The notes beneath the pieces are model-generated. The model saw only the letters and a program-made list of their open reading frames with translations, did no database searches and had not been told where the DNA came from. From Lachnoclostridium sp. UBA1308 (lineage in GTDB: Bacteria; Bacillota; Clostridia; Lachnospirales; Lachnospiraceae), in contig DBTU01000053.1 in the NCBI GenBank assembly GCA_002307215.1, positions 1-55,720 on the forward strand: 55,720 bases of DNA, given 5' to 3'. Shown here piece after piece: positions 7,832 to 16,422 of the stretch. The first letter of the stretch is position 1; each line of letters begins with the position of its first letter. The position numbers and the translations under genes are program-made.

Positions 7832-7860
7832 ATCCTACTACATTGATATAATTCTGTCAA
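7832..7860 (-). promoter_or_regulatory. Promoter of the FMN riboswitch-ribU unit
   Basis: Minus strand TTGACA (7855-7860), a 17-base spacer and TAGGAT (7832-7837). Transcription would begin about 20 bases before the riboswitch P1 helix. Confidence 0.75.
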
Positions 7861-7877
7861 TATAATATCGACTTCCG

Positions 7878-7912
7878 GTCTTGTCACTATCCTTGCTTGG
7901 CTGAACTGTTAC
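7878..7912 (-). repeat. Family 1 terminus, partial copy
   Basis: On the minus strand this reads GTAACAGTTCAGCCAAGCAAGG then ATAGTGACAAGAC (split here for clarity). It is almost identical over 34 bases to the family 1 copy at 55636. Only one terminus is present. It lies 3 bases after the stop of the AEC carrier gene. Confidence 0.7.
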
Positions 7913-7915
7913 TTT

Positions 7916-8878
7916 TTAAAACGGGAATAGTACCCGCGACAGATAGATTACTGCAGATAAGGTTATTGTACATGCCAGCGTAGATATTAGCACGGTCTGC
8001 GAAGCAAACTCCGGTTGATTATCATATTCGACTGCAATTAATGCGGTATTCACAGCAGTCGGAACAGCGGAGGATATCAAGACTGCCTCCGCAACAATTC
8101 CTTTCAAGGATAGCAGATACACGATTGCTAAAGCAACGGAAGGTCCACCAACCAAACGAATTATCACTGACAAAATAACTTCCTGACGAATTGACCGGAA
8201 GTGGGTTCGTGATATCTGTACTCCAAGAATTATTAAGGCAACCGCTACTAAAGCATTTTTCATATATTCAAGCGCGGGCCAAAATGGCATTTGTGTAAGA
8301 TCACAAGGAAGCTGCTTAAATAATACGGCGCATGGAATGGCATAAATAGTAGGCATTTTCATGATTTTCGCAATGGAATCCCTCCATTGCATCTTAGAAC
8401 GACCGGCATTAAAGAAGCCCAGACTATTTACCGTAATATTTTGAATTACCAATATCATAATCTGTGTTGTTAATGCAAGATTAAGGTAAGGCGTCTCTCC
8501 GTTTATAACAAAGGGTGCTCTGCTAAACATCAGCGTAATCAGAGGTATCCCGATATTTCCGCTGTTATAGAAAACGACCGAATTGACAAACGCATTCTTT
8601 AATCCCGTCTTATATCCCTTCCAGATAGCAATCAAATAGGATGCCGAATAATTAACTGACATTAATATAATCGCTGCCGCCAACACTTTCCACATCTCGA
8701 GGGGTATTGCTGTTGTATACAAATAGACAAACGTGAACGATGGAACCAAAAGGTAAAAATTAATTTTTGTAAGGGTCAGAATATCCAATGAAAATGTTCG
8801 AGCCAATACAAATCCAAGTCCGATTAAAACAAAGATCGGAAAAATGTTATTCAGCAGTATATTTAACATGATCATCAT
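7916..8878 (-). CDS. AEC-family auxin-efflux-like carrier
   Basis: About 320 residues with roughly ten hydrophobic segments and the AEC-type motif NSGNIGIPL near residue 107, in a half followed by a second membrane block. Related proteins export or import dicarboxylates, malonate or other anions; the substrate cannot be read from the sequence. The first ATG at 8899 has no ribosome site. AGGA stands 5 bases before the ATG at 8878, so I start there. The gene is flanked by family 1 (3') and family 3 (5') repeats. Confidence 0.85.
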   Translation of the reverse strand: MMIMLNILLNNIFPIFVLIGLGFVLARTFSLDILTLTKINFYLLVPSFTFVYLYTTAIPLEMWKVLAAAIILMSVNYSASYLIAIWKGYKTGLKNAFVNSVVFYNSGNIGIPLITLMFSRAPFVINGETPYLNLALTTQIMILVIQNITVNSLGFFNAGRSKMQWRDSIAKIMKMPTIYAIPCAVLFKQLPCDLTQMPFWPALEYMKNALVAVALIILGVQISRTHFRSIRQEVILSVIIRLVGGPSVALAIVYLLSLKGIVAEAVLISSAVPTAVNTALIAVEYDNQPEFASQTVLISTLACTITLSAVIYLSRVLFPF

Positions 8879-8918
8879 ATGAATCCTCATCCATTTCAAC
8901 AGATTAATAACAATTTAC

Positions 8919-8984
8919 GTGACTATTCAGTCACTGCGGTTCTTTCGAACCGTTGCACACAAAATATGTTGAAAATCACATATT
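8919..8984. repeat. Family 3 multi-hairpin repeat, copy 1
   Basis: Three consecutive hairpins: GTGACT-attc-AGTCAC, CGGTTC-TTTC-GAACCG, and AATATGT/ACATATT (8963-8984). The core recurs at 36563 (plus) and 41038-41106 (minus). The third hairpin overlaps the last codons and stop of the ydcF gene. The third stem differs from the 41038 copy by a paired change (TGT/ACA versus TGC/GCA). Confidence 0.75.
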
Positions 8985-9731
8985 ACCCTTCCATTTATCC
9001 TTCAGTACTCCAAGTGCCTCTCTTACATAGTAATTAATAAATAGGATGGGATCAGATGGCGAGGATATCCCCTGTGTGTTAGAAAGCCCTTGCTTCTTTG
9101 CGATTGATAATGCCCGAAAGATATGAAAGTCACTGGTTACAAGCACTATTCTTGTACTAGTATCCCGTATCAACGCCCTGCTATTGCGAATGTTTTCAAT
9201 CGTATTCCTTGATTTATCTTCTAATATAATACGAGCTTCTCCTACTCCATTCACAAGAAGATATTCTCTCATAGCTTGTGCTTCCGTAATATCTTCATAT
9301 TTGCCGCGTCCTCCGGCTACAATTACAATCGTTTTGACATTATCCTTCAAATATCTTATTGAAACATCCAATCGTCTTTTTAAAGCTTTGGATATCTTCG
9401 TACCCTTTACTTGGGCACCTAATACGATTAAATAATCCGCTTTAGCATCCGCCACCTGTTTGGAATTCGTAATAATCATACCTTCTATCCACACAAATAT
9501 ACCTATACCCAGTATCACAATTATAAGAAAGGGTATTGATAAGTAGCTTGGTAAACGGATCTCATACCTGTTACACAGACTTATGATTACAAATACTAAT
9601 ATAAGCCCAATACCGGTGAAAAGCCAAAACAATGCAAACGAAGAGTCCACTCCGACATAATTAATAATTATGATGTAATAAAGCAAACACATCACTCCCA
9701 TTATTAATGCAATCACGTTTATCATGCCCAT
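8976..9731 (-). CDS. YdcF/DUF218 family membrane protein
   Basis: A 251-residue protein with three N-terminal membrane segments (about 3-22, 31-52, 63-84) followed by a DUF218 domain: DYLIVLGAQVKG, RLDVSIRYL, VAGGRGKYEDITEAQAM and LVTSDFHIFRA. SanA/YdcF relatives act in envelope or vancomycin-barrier functions with an unclear reaction. It begins at or near the ATG at 9731. The stop codon is inside the family 3 repeat. Confidence 0.88.
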   Translation of the reverse strand: MGMINVIALIMGVMCLLYYIIIINYVGVDSSFALFWLFTGIGLILVFVIISLCNRYEIRLPSYLSIPFLIIVILGIGIFVWIEGMIITNSKQVADAKADYLIVLGAQVKGTKISKALKRRLDVSIRYLKDNVKTIVIVAGGRGKYEDITEAQAMREYLLVNGVGEARIILEDKSRNTIENIRNSRALIRDTSTRIVLVTSDFHIFRALSIAKKQGLSNTQGISSPSDPILFINYYVREALGVLKDKWKGNM

Positions 9732-9885
9732 ATTACCTTACCTTCCTCCCCTTTTAAATAGTTGACCAAGGATTCATATAAAATGCACCTATCAGACTTC
9801 TCCTTCTATTATATTAAAGTTACATAAAGATAAGTTGATAAGTGCACTTCTATTTTATTGTTTTTGAGTATACTTGAATTTCCTA

Positions 9886-12273
9886 TTACAGCTTCATAGT
9901 CAGCTGAATTCTTTTCTTTGGTAGATCAATGCTCATTACCTTAACTTCAACAATATCTCCGACACTCACAATATCCAGCGGATGCTTAACAAATTTTTTA
10001 TCCGAAAGCTGTGAGATGTGAACCAAGCCGTCCTGATGAACTCCGATATCAACAAATGCACCAAAGTCGATTACATTACGAACCGTTCCCATTAATATCA
10101 TCCCTTCGGACAGATCCTTCATATCAAGTACATCTGTTCTAAGAAGGGGCTTTGGCATCTCATCTCTAGGATCTCTTCCGGGTTTTTCAAGCTCTTTTAT
10201 TATATCTGTCAGAGTGATCTCTCCTATTCCAAGTTCACTGGCCAGCTTTTGCTTATCCTTGATCTTCCTGCCGATGGTTATAACCTCACTGAATTGATCC
10301 TCTGAATCTCTTACAGCTGTTCCTGCCTTTTGTGTAGTCTCCGGTGCAGAAATGCCGCTTTTTCCGACTGCTGCCGCAAGAGCCTTACCAAAGGCGGTAT
10401 CCTGACTATTAATTGTAATTGTCTTTTTCTTCTCCGGTACCGGTTCCGCTTTCTTAACCGGTTCCTGCCCTTTCTGCTTCTGAGCCTTTGCCTGAATCTC
10501 TTGAATATCCTTAAGCGACAGACCTAATTTGCCAAGGAGTGCCTGAGTCGCCTCATATGATTCCGGATGAACCCCTGTTGCATCCAGGGGATTGCCCCCA
10601 CCTTGAATTCGCATAAAGCCTGCACATTGTTCAAATGCCTTCGGTCCAAGTTTGGGGATTTTAAGAAGCTCATTACGACTCTTAAATCTCCCATTCGCCT
10701 CCCGGTAAGCTACGATATTCTTTGCTATTGCCTTGCTGATACCGGAAACATGCTCCAATAAGGATACAGAAGCAGTATTTAAATCGACTCCAACCCTATT
10801 AACACAATCCTCTACGACACCGGACAGAACATCGCCCAGCTTCTTCTGGTTCATGTCATGCTGATATTGTCCGACACCGATGGACTGGGGATCAATCTTA
10901 ACCAGCTCTGCTAACGGGTCCTGCAGTCTTCTTGCAATGGAAGCCGCACTTCTTTGACCTACATCATAATTCGGGAATTCTTCGGTTGCAAGCTTACTTG
11001 CAGAATATACAGAGGCTCCCGCTTCATTGACAATAATGTATTTCACGTCTTTTTTAATTTCTTTCAAAAGATCCACAATTACAATCTCTGATTCTCTTGA
11101 GGCTGTTCCGTTTCCAACCGAAATCAGCGTTATATTATGTTTATCTATTAACTTCTTTAATACCAACTTGGCTTCCTCTAGTTTATTCTGCGGAGCGGTC
11201 GGATAAATTACGACTGTATCCAGCACCTTACCGGTCGTATCTACAACCGCGAGCTTGCATCCGGTACGAAATGCAGGATCCCAACCAAGAACCACCTGCC
11301 CGCTAATCGGAGGCTGCATCAGAAGTTGTACCAAATTCTTACCGAATACCTTGATGGCACCATCTTCTGCCTTATCCGACAAATCACTTCGTATTTCACG
11401 TTCAATAGCCGGTGCAATCAGTCTCCGATAACTATCCTCTAGGGTTGTCTTTAAAATGTCATTGGTATAAGGATTATCCTTAACGATTACTTTCTTCTCG
11501 AGATAACGCACTATTCGTTCTTCCGGTGCTGTTATCTTTACGGTCAGAATCTTCTCGCTCTCACCACGGTTGATGGCTAATATTCTGTGACCAGCAAGCT
11601 TTTCGATCGCTTCTTCAAAATGATAATACATTTCGTATACTGTTTCCTGCTTATCATTCTTAGCAACGGAGGTCAGCGTCCCTTCTTTTATGGTTGCTTC
11701 GCGAATATAGATACGGTGTTCTGCTTCATCTGAGATCTCCTCTGCAATGATATCCATCGCCCCGGCAATAGCGTCCTCAACTGTAAGGACTTCTTTCTCT
11801 TCGGACAAAAAGTTTTGGGCAGCTTGCGCAACCGGTTCGTTTATCTCCTGTGCACGAATGATTTCAGCAAGTCCGTCAAGGCCCTTCTCCTTAGCAATCG
11901 TCGCTCTGGTTCTTCTCTTCTGACGGTAGGGACGATATAAATCGTCTACCACAACTAATGTTGCTGCTGCCAGAATCTGATTCTTTAATTCCGGTGTCAG
12001 CTTACCCTGCTCTTCTATGCTATTTAATACCTGAGTCTTCTTCTCTTCCAGATTCCTTAAATACAGCAGCCTTTCGTGAAGATTTCGCAATTGCTCATCA
12101 TCGAGCGACCCTGTTGCTTCCTTACGATATCTTGCGATAAAAGGAATTGTATTTCCTTCATCGATTAATTTGACCGTTGCTTCTACCTGCTCTGTTCGTA
12201 TTCCAAGTTCATCCCTAATCTGCTTTAAAATGTCCATGTTTTTTACTGATACAATGAAACCATTCGGCTTCAT
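9886..12273 (-). CDS. tex: Tex-family RNA-binding S1 protein
   Basis: A nucleic-acid-binding transcription accessory protein of 795 residues. Order: helical Tex N-terminal part (IPFIARYRKEATGSLDDEQLR), YqgF RNase-H-like domain (VVLGWDPAFRTGCKLAVVD), helix-hairpin-helix repeats (VSLLEHVSGISKAIAKNIV, LKIPKLGPKAFEQCAGF) and a C-terminal S1 domain (GTVRNVIDFGAFVDIGV, QDGLVHISQLSDKKF). It is longer than the usual ~720-residue family because of a Lys/Glu/Gln-rich linker before S1. AGGAAAGG precedes the ATG at 12273; the longer frame upstream has no site. Confidence 0.95.
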   Translation of the reverse strand: MKPNGFIVSVKNMDILKQIRDELGIRTEQVEATVKLIDEGNTIPFIARYRKEATGSLDDEQLRNLHERLLYLRNLEEKKTQVLNSIEEQGKLTPELKNQILAAATLVVVDDLYRPYRQKRRTRATIAKEKGLDGLAEIIRAQEINEPVAQAAQNFLSEEKEVLTVEDAIAGAMDIIAEEISDEAEHRIYIREATIKEGTLTSVAKNDKQETVYEMYYHFEEAIEKLAGHRILAINRGESEKILTVKITAPEERIVRYLEKKVIVKDNPYTNDILKTTLEDSYRRLIAPAIEREIRSDLSDKAEDGAIKVFGKNLVQLLMQPPISGQVVLGWDPAFRTGCKLAVVDTTGKVLDTVVIYPTAPQNKLEEAKLVLKKLIDKHNITLISVGNGTASRESEIVIVDLLKEIKKDVKYIIVNEAGASVYSASKLATEEFPNYDVGQRSAASIARRLQDPLAELVKIDPQSIGVGQYQHDMNQKKLGDVLSGVVEDCVNRVGVDLNTASVSLLEHVSGISKAIAKNIVAYREANGRFKSRNELLKIPKLGPKAFEQCAGFMRIQGGGNPLDATGVHPESYEATQALLGKLGLSLKDIQEIQAKAQKQKGQEPVKKAEPVPEKKKTITINSQDTAFGKALAAAVGKSGISAPETTQKAGTAVRDSEDQFSEVITIGRKIKDKQKLASELGIGEITLTDIIKELEKPGRDPRDEMPKPLLRTDVLDMKDLSEGMILMGTVRNVIDFGAFVDIGVHQDGLVHISQLSDKKFVKHPLDIVSVGDIVEVKVMSIDLPKKRIQLTMKL

Positions 12274-12486
12274 CCTACTTTTCCTTTCCTGATATATCCG
12301 GTAATATCCACGCCAGATGATTGTGGAATAATTAAGCCGGATATTCCTGATATGATTGCTTATATAATATATCACGAAACACTACTTAATAAAAGCTTGA
12401 ATTTCCAAATGTACTGAAACAAAAATCAACTTAATCGCCATATTTTAATTAATGTTATTAAATTCTAACTGAAATTATATTAGACC

Positions 12487-12522
12487 GAGAGGCAGGTTGT
12501 CGATTTCAACAAACTGCCTCTC
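12487..12522 (-). terminator. Hairpin between apgM-like gene and tex
   Basis: GAGAGGCAG/CTGCCTCTC with further pairing GTTGT/AACAA and a 7-base loop, lying 33 bases after the stop of the phosphoglycerate-mutase-like gene. No T run follows on the minus strand, so termination is probable rather than certain. Confidence 0.6.
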
Positions 12523-12554
12523 AAACACTGCATTATGGTAATATGTGATGCTTC

Positions 12555-13757
12555 CTATCTTTCAAATAAACGATCGATTACTTTATATCCTTCTTCCACT
12601 ACGATACCTGTCAACTTAGCCTCTGCTTCATTGTAATGCCAGTCATGATTTTGCTCCGCCGTACTGTCATAGAGGAGATAAGGAACAGGATCGCTGGTAT
12701 GGGTTCTGCACCGAATCGGTGTCGGATGGTCGGGCATGATAAGCATACGGTAATCCACACCTGTTTTCTCCATTTCCTCCACTACAACCTTAATTACTCT
12801 CTGGTCCAGATATTCTATGGACTGTATCTTATTCTTAATATTCCCCTGATGGCCCATTTCATCCGGTGCCTCTACATGGATATAAACAAAATCGTAATCC
12901 TCTTCCACTAAAACTTTAACAGCAGCCTTTGCTTTTCCCTCATAGTTGGTATGAAGTGTTCCGTTTGCTCCGGGTACCTCGATAACTTTCATTCCGGCTC
13001 CCACCGCAATTCCCTTTAACAAATCAACCGCAGAAATCATCGCACCCTTTAAATGATTCTTCTCTTCAAAGGAGGTAAGCACCGGTCTTGTACCCGCACC
13101 CCAGAACCAAAGAGAATTTGCCTTGTTAAGTCCATTAGCTTGTCTTTTCTCATTTAAAGGGTGATTTTTCAGGATGTCATAACTTTTTTTCATCATATCC
13201 CTTAATGCTGCATCCTGTGGCAGATACTCACTAATTACTTTACCGAGGATATCGTGGGGTTGTGCAAGTTCCAACACTTCACCCTTGTCCCAGATGGTGA
13301 GGTGTCGGTAGCTGGTTCCTACATAGAATTTATAGATATCATTTTCCAGTTCTTTCTTAATAGCTTCTATCAGGACCGCCGCATCCTCTGTGACAATCTC
13401 ACCGGAGCTGTGGTCCAAAATCGTCTGCTCCTCATATGGCTTATCCTCTTCCGTAAGAGTTACGATATTGCAGCGAAGCGCAATATCCGTCGACTTCATA
13501 TCCACCCCGATGCTGAGAGCCTCCAGAGGTGAACGTCCGGAATAATAGATTCTAGGGTTATAACCCAGCACAGCCAGATTGGCCGTATCGCTTCCCGGTT
13601 TCATACCCTCAGGGATCGTATATGCTATTCCCAGTTCAGACTTTCTAGCAAGCAAATCCATTTGAGGAGTTGCTGCTGCCATTAATGGAGTTTTGTTATC
13701 AAGCGAGATGATTGGTTCATCTGCCATGCCGTCTCCAAGGACAACGATGTACTTCAT
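12555..13757 (-). CDS. ApgM-like phosphotransferase, probable homoserine kinase
   Basis: A 400-residue alkaline-phosphatase-superfamily protein of the archaeal cofactor-independent phosphoglycerate mutase type: VVLGDGMADEP (5-15), PGSDTANLAVLGY, YSGRSPLEA, VHVEAPDEMGHQG-like metal-site block and MPDHPTPI near the C terminus. The family includes a subgroup proposed to be homoserine kinase in genomes where the gene neighbours hom. Here hom is the next gene upstream, 60 bases away, and no GHMP-type thrB is seen. I infer homoserine phosphorylation over glycolytic mutase, with moderate certainty. The start at 13757 follows AGAAGGG. Confidence 0.85.
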   Translation of the reverse strand: MKYIVVLGDGMADEPIISLDNKTPLMAAATPQMDLLARKSELGIAYTIPEGMKPGSDTANLAVLGYNPRIYYSGRSPLEALSIGVDMKSTDIALRCNIVTLTEEDKPYEEQTILDHSSGEIVTEDAAVLIEAIKKELENDIYKFYVGTSYRHLTIWDKGEVLELAQPHDILGKVISEYLPQDAALRDMMKKSYDILKNHPLNEKRQANGLNKANSLWFWGAGTRPVLTSFEEKNHLKGAMISAVDLLKGIAVGAGMKVIEVPGANGTLHTNYEGKAKAAVKVLVEEDYDFVYIHVEAPDEMGHQGNIKNKIQSIEYLDQRVIKVVVEEMEKTGVDYRMLIMPDHPTPIRCRTHTSDPVPYLLYDSTAEQNHDWHYNEAEAKLTGIVVEEGYKVIDRLFER

Positions 13758-13818
13758 TTCTTTCAGCCCTTTCTTCTTTCGATGCAAGTCAATTACCTGT
13801 CATTACACCTCTTAGTAT

Positions 13819-15036
13819 TTAAAACCTGACCCTAATCAAACTTAATACATCGGCCAGCTTATTTATCTTCTCTTTTACATCCTGCTCAGAAATGCTTTCC
13901 GAAATAAATGCATATTCGCCCTGAATTCCTTCTGCTTTTACTTCCTCAACCTCGCCAAATAGCTTAGCAACCTGATCCTTTACGTCCTGTGCACTTCCTT
14001 TCACTCTCAGGAAGAAACGATGTTTCACCTGGTTAACATCAGTCAGTTCCAGCTTCTTGCTGCTCCAGATTGTCCATATATTTTTACCAAAGTGCTTTGC
14101 AGCATCCACAATATCAGCTACCACAGCGCTCGCTGTCGGCAATTTTCCTGCTCCGCTTCCATAAAACATAACATCCCCTATGACATTTCCTCTGACAAAG
14201 ATTCCGTTAAATACATCATTAACACTGAATAACGGATGGTTTGATTTTATCATAGCCGGAGCCACCATTGCGTAAACGCGGTCATTGTCTCGGATACTGG
14301 TTGCAAATAACTTAATCTTCGCTCCTAATGCCTTTGAATAAAGAATATCAATATCGGTAATCTTCGTGATGCCCTCGGTATAGATATCCTCATAATCTAC
14401 CTGCATTCCAAAAGCAAGTGAGGATAAGATGGCTATCTTTCTGCAGGCATCATGACCTTCCACATCCGCTGCCGGATTACGCTCTGCATAGCCAAGCTTC
14501 TGGGCCTCTGCCAATGCAGCTTCAAAGCCTAAGCCTTCATCACACATTTTCGACAAGATATAATTGGTGGTACCATTTAAGATACCTGTTATCTCAACAA
14601 TTTCATCCGCAGTCAGTGACTGGTTGAGTGGTCTGATGATCGGGATGCCACCGCCGACACTTGCTTCAAAGAGAAAGTTAAGGTTATGCTCTTTCGCCAT
14701 ATTTATAAGCTCTGCACCGTGCTTTGCAACCAGCTCCTTGTTGGAGGTGACGACACTCTTTCCCTTTAACAAGGCCGACTTAACAAAGGTAAATGCCGGT
14801 TCAACACCGCCCATAACCTCACATATAATCTTTACCTCAGGGTCCTCTAATATAGTATTTACATCATGAACCAGCTTCTCCATAATTGGATCACCCGGAA
14901 ATTCTCTCAAATCCAAGACATACTTTACGTCAATTTGGTCTCCAGCTCTTTTTGCAATACTTTCACAATTGGTTTTCAGTACCTCTATTACCCCTGAGCC
15001 GATTGTGCCGTATCCTAAGACTGCAATATTAATCAT
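13819..15036 (-). CDS. hom: Homoserine dehydrogenase
   Basis: NAD(P)-dependent reduction of aspartate semialdehyde to homoserine, the branch point to threonine and methionine. The 405 residues contain the nucleotide fold GYGTIGSGV (8-16), NKELVAKHG, the catalytic-domain block FEASVGGGIPIIRPL, GILNGTTNYIL and AERNPAADVEGHDACRK, and a C-terminal ACT domain (HRFFLRVKG to RVRF) for amino-acid feedback. GGAGG lies 7 bases before the ATG. It heads the hom/ApgM-like pair. Confidence 0.97.
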   Translation of the reverse strand: MINIAVLGYGTIGSGVIEVLKTNCESIAKRAGDQIDVKYVLDLREFPGDPIMEKLVHDVNTILEDPEVKIICEVMGGVEPAFTFVKSALLKGKSVVTSNKELVAKHGAELINMAKEHNLNFLFEASVGGGIPIIRPLNQSLTADEIVEITGILNGTTNYILSKMCDEGLGFEAALAEAQKLGYAERNPAADVEGHDACRKIAILSSLAFGMQVDYEDIYTEGITKITDIDILYSKALGAKIKLFATSIRDNDRVYAMVAPAMIKSNHPLFSVNDVFNGIFVRGNVIGDVMFYGSGAGKLPTASAVVADIVDAAKHFGKNIWTIWSSKKLELTDVNQVKHRFFLRVKGSAQDVKDQVAKLFGEVEEVKAEGIQGEYAFISESISEQDVKEKINKLADVLSLIRVRF

Positions 15037-15139
15037 TGTTGTTCCTCCAATTTCATGCCGTATTCAATTAATTTAAACGAAGGAAGTGTTATTACATTTC
15101 CCTTATCAATAATAATGTTACTAACTGATTTCCCACTTA

Positions 15140-15580
15140 TTATTCCCTAGCCACAACTTTCACATAATGGATTCCTTCCATTGCCTCTATTGCATCAATT
15201 AAAGATGATGCACTGTCTGTCTGTGGAAGTATCTCTATACTTAAAGTAAGCAGCGCTATCCCATTTACCGGAATGCTCTGATGAATGGTAAGAATATTCG
15301 CTTCAGATTTTGCAACCTGGTTGAGCACTTTGGAAAGCAGACCCGGTTTATCATCCATCTGAAGCATAAAAGTGATTGTCTTCCCTCTGGTGTTCTCATA
15401 AAACGGGAAAATATCATCACGATATTTATAAAAGGAGCTTCTGCTGATTTCTACAGCATCCGTTGCCTCCTGTACCGTCATCACACGTTCCGAATCAAGG
15501 AGCCGCTTTGCCTCTACTACCTTTAGCAATACCTCAGGTACAGCCTTTTTCTTAACGATAAAATATTGATCTCCATTCAA
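15140..15580 (-). CDS. HTH-ACT domain protein (PheB/UPF0735 type)
   Basis: About 146 residues: an N-terminal helix-turn-helix-like part (VQEATDAVEISRSSFYKY) and a C-terminal ACT domain (TFMLQMDDKPGLLSKVLNQVA and onward), the UPF0735/PheB architecture. Such proteins are thought to sense an amino acid; threonine or homoserine is suggested only by the next gene, hom, about 100 bases downstream. Start choice: AGGAGG stands 9 bases before the TTG at 15580. The TTG at 15604 would place that ribosome site inside the protein as Arg-Arg, so the inner TTG is preferred. Confidence 0.88.
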   Translation of the reverse strand: MNGDQYFIVKKKAVPEVLLKVVEAKRLLDSERVMTVQEATDAVEISRSSFYKYRDDIFPFYENTRGKTITFMLQMDDKPGLLSKVLNQVAKSEANILTIHQSIPVNGIALLTLSIEILPQTDSASSLIDAIEAMEGIHYVKVVARE

Positions 15581-15935
15581 TTTGCAGTGCCTCCTGTTAT
15601 CCAAGGTAATATATGTGTTAAATCTTAACAGCTGTGTGCATTACGAACACAATTGTCTTTCTAAGAAAGATATACTATCATATATTTATTCACAATGCAA
15701 TACCCATTTACTATGTTCAAATCAAAAAAATAATATTTGTCACATATGCTTGAATGCCGTGTGATAAACATTATTATTTTTGTATAAGATTAAATTATTG
15801 TATTTCGACTGTCTTTATGGTACGGATTATGCCTTCAGTCATTCTCTCTGCAATATCATTCTATATTACGGAAAGGCATTCATAATGGATGCCTTTCTTT
15901 GTGAAGGCCCGCTTAGTTTCGCAAGGCTCATAGAT
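15581..15935. other. Gap between cheW and the HTH-ACT gene
   Basis: No credible gene. It holds one clear hairpin, AAAGGCAT/ATGCCTTT (15871-15898 region), 40-65 bases beyond the cheW stop. The hairpin lacks a T run on the minus strand but is the likely end of the prfB-cheW transcript. The promoter of the HTH-ACT gene should lie in 15600-15800, but no consensus pair is obvious. Confidence 0.5.
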
Positions 15936-16394
15936 TTACTTTTTTATCGCTTTTACTATCTTCTTATGATCTTCCTCAGATAATATTTTGTCTTTATCCA
16001 ATATCATTACCAAGCGATTATCCAACTTTGTCATTGCTTTCAGGTAGGAGGTGTCATTACTTTGCACAAGCAGAGGCACTTCACTAAGTTGATCCCCGTT
16101 TAACTGCACGATGCCTGACATTTTGTCTACCTCAAATGCAACCAAAACGCCCTCCGAAGATGTTATTACAAATCTGGTGTCCGGATCCGGCAAAATCTCT
16201 TCCAGACCAAACTTTTTTCTCAAGCTGTATACCGGAATAATATCTCCTCTTAAGTTAATGACTCCCTTAAAATTCTGCGGTAAACTTGAAACCGGTTCAA
16301 TAGTAACGACCTTCTCAATCGTGACTACATCCATGATATCCATACTGTATTCCTCTTCGCCAAGAATAAAAACTGCCTGTTTTGTGCTCTGCAT
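15936..16394 (-). CDS. cheW: CheW-like chemotaxis coupling protein
   Basis: A single CheW domain of about 152 residues that links chemoreceptors to the CheA kinase. Visible blocks are VFILGEEEYSMDIMDVVTI, GVINLRGDIIPVYSLRKKFGL and VAFEVDKMSGIVQL. GGAGGG 5 bases before the ATG at 16394 fixes the start; longer frames have none. It lies 28 bases after prfB, away from any visible cheA or receptor gene, so it may serve a dispersed chemotaxis set. The flagellar genes at 33-36 kb show that the cell is probably motile. Confidence 0.92.
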   Translation of the reverse strand: MQSTKQAVFILGEEEYSMDIMDVVTIEKVVTIEPVSSLPQNFKGVINLRGDIIPVYSLRKKFGLEEILPDPDTRFVITSSEGVLVAFEVDKMSGIVQLNGDQLSEVPLLVQSNDTSYLKAMTKLDNRLVMILDKDKILSEEDHKKIVKAIKK

Positions 16395-16422
16395 AGTTTC
16401 CCTCCTTTTATGTCTCCTGAAT

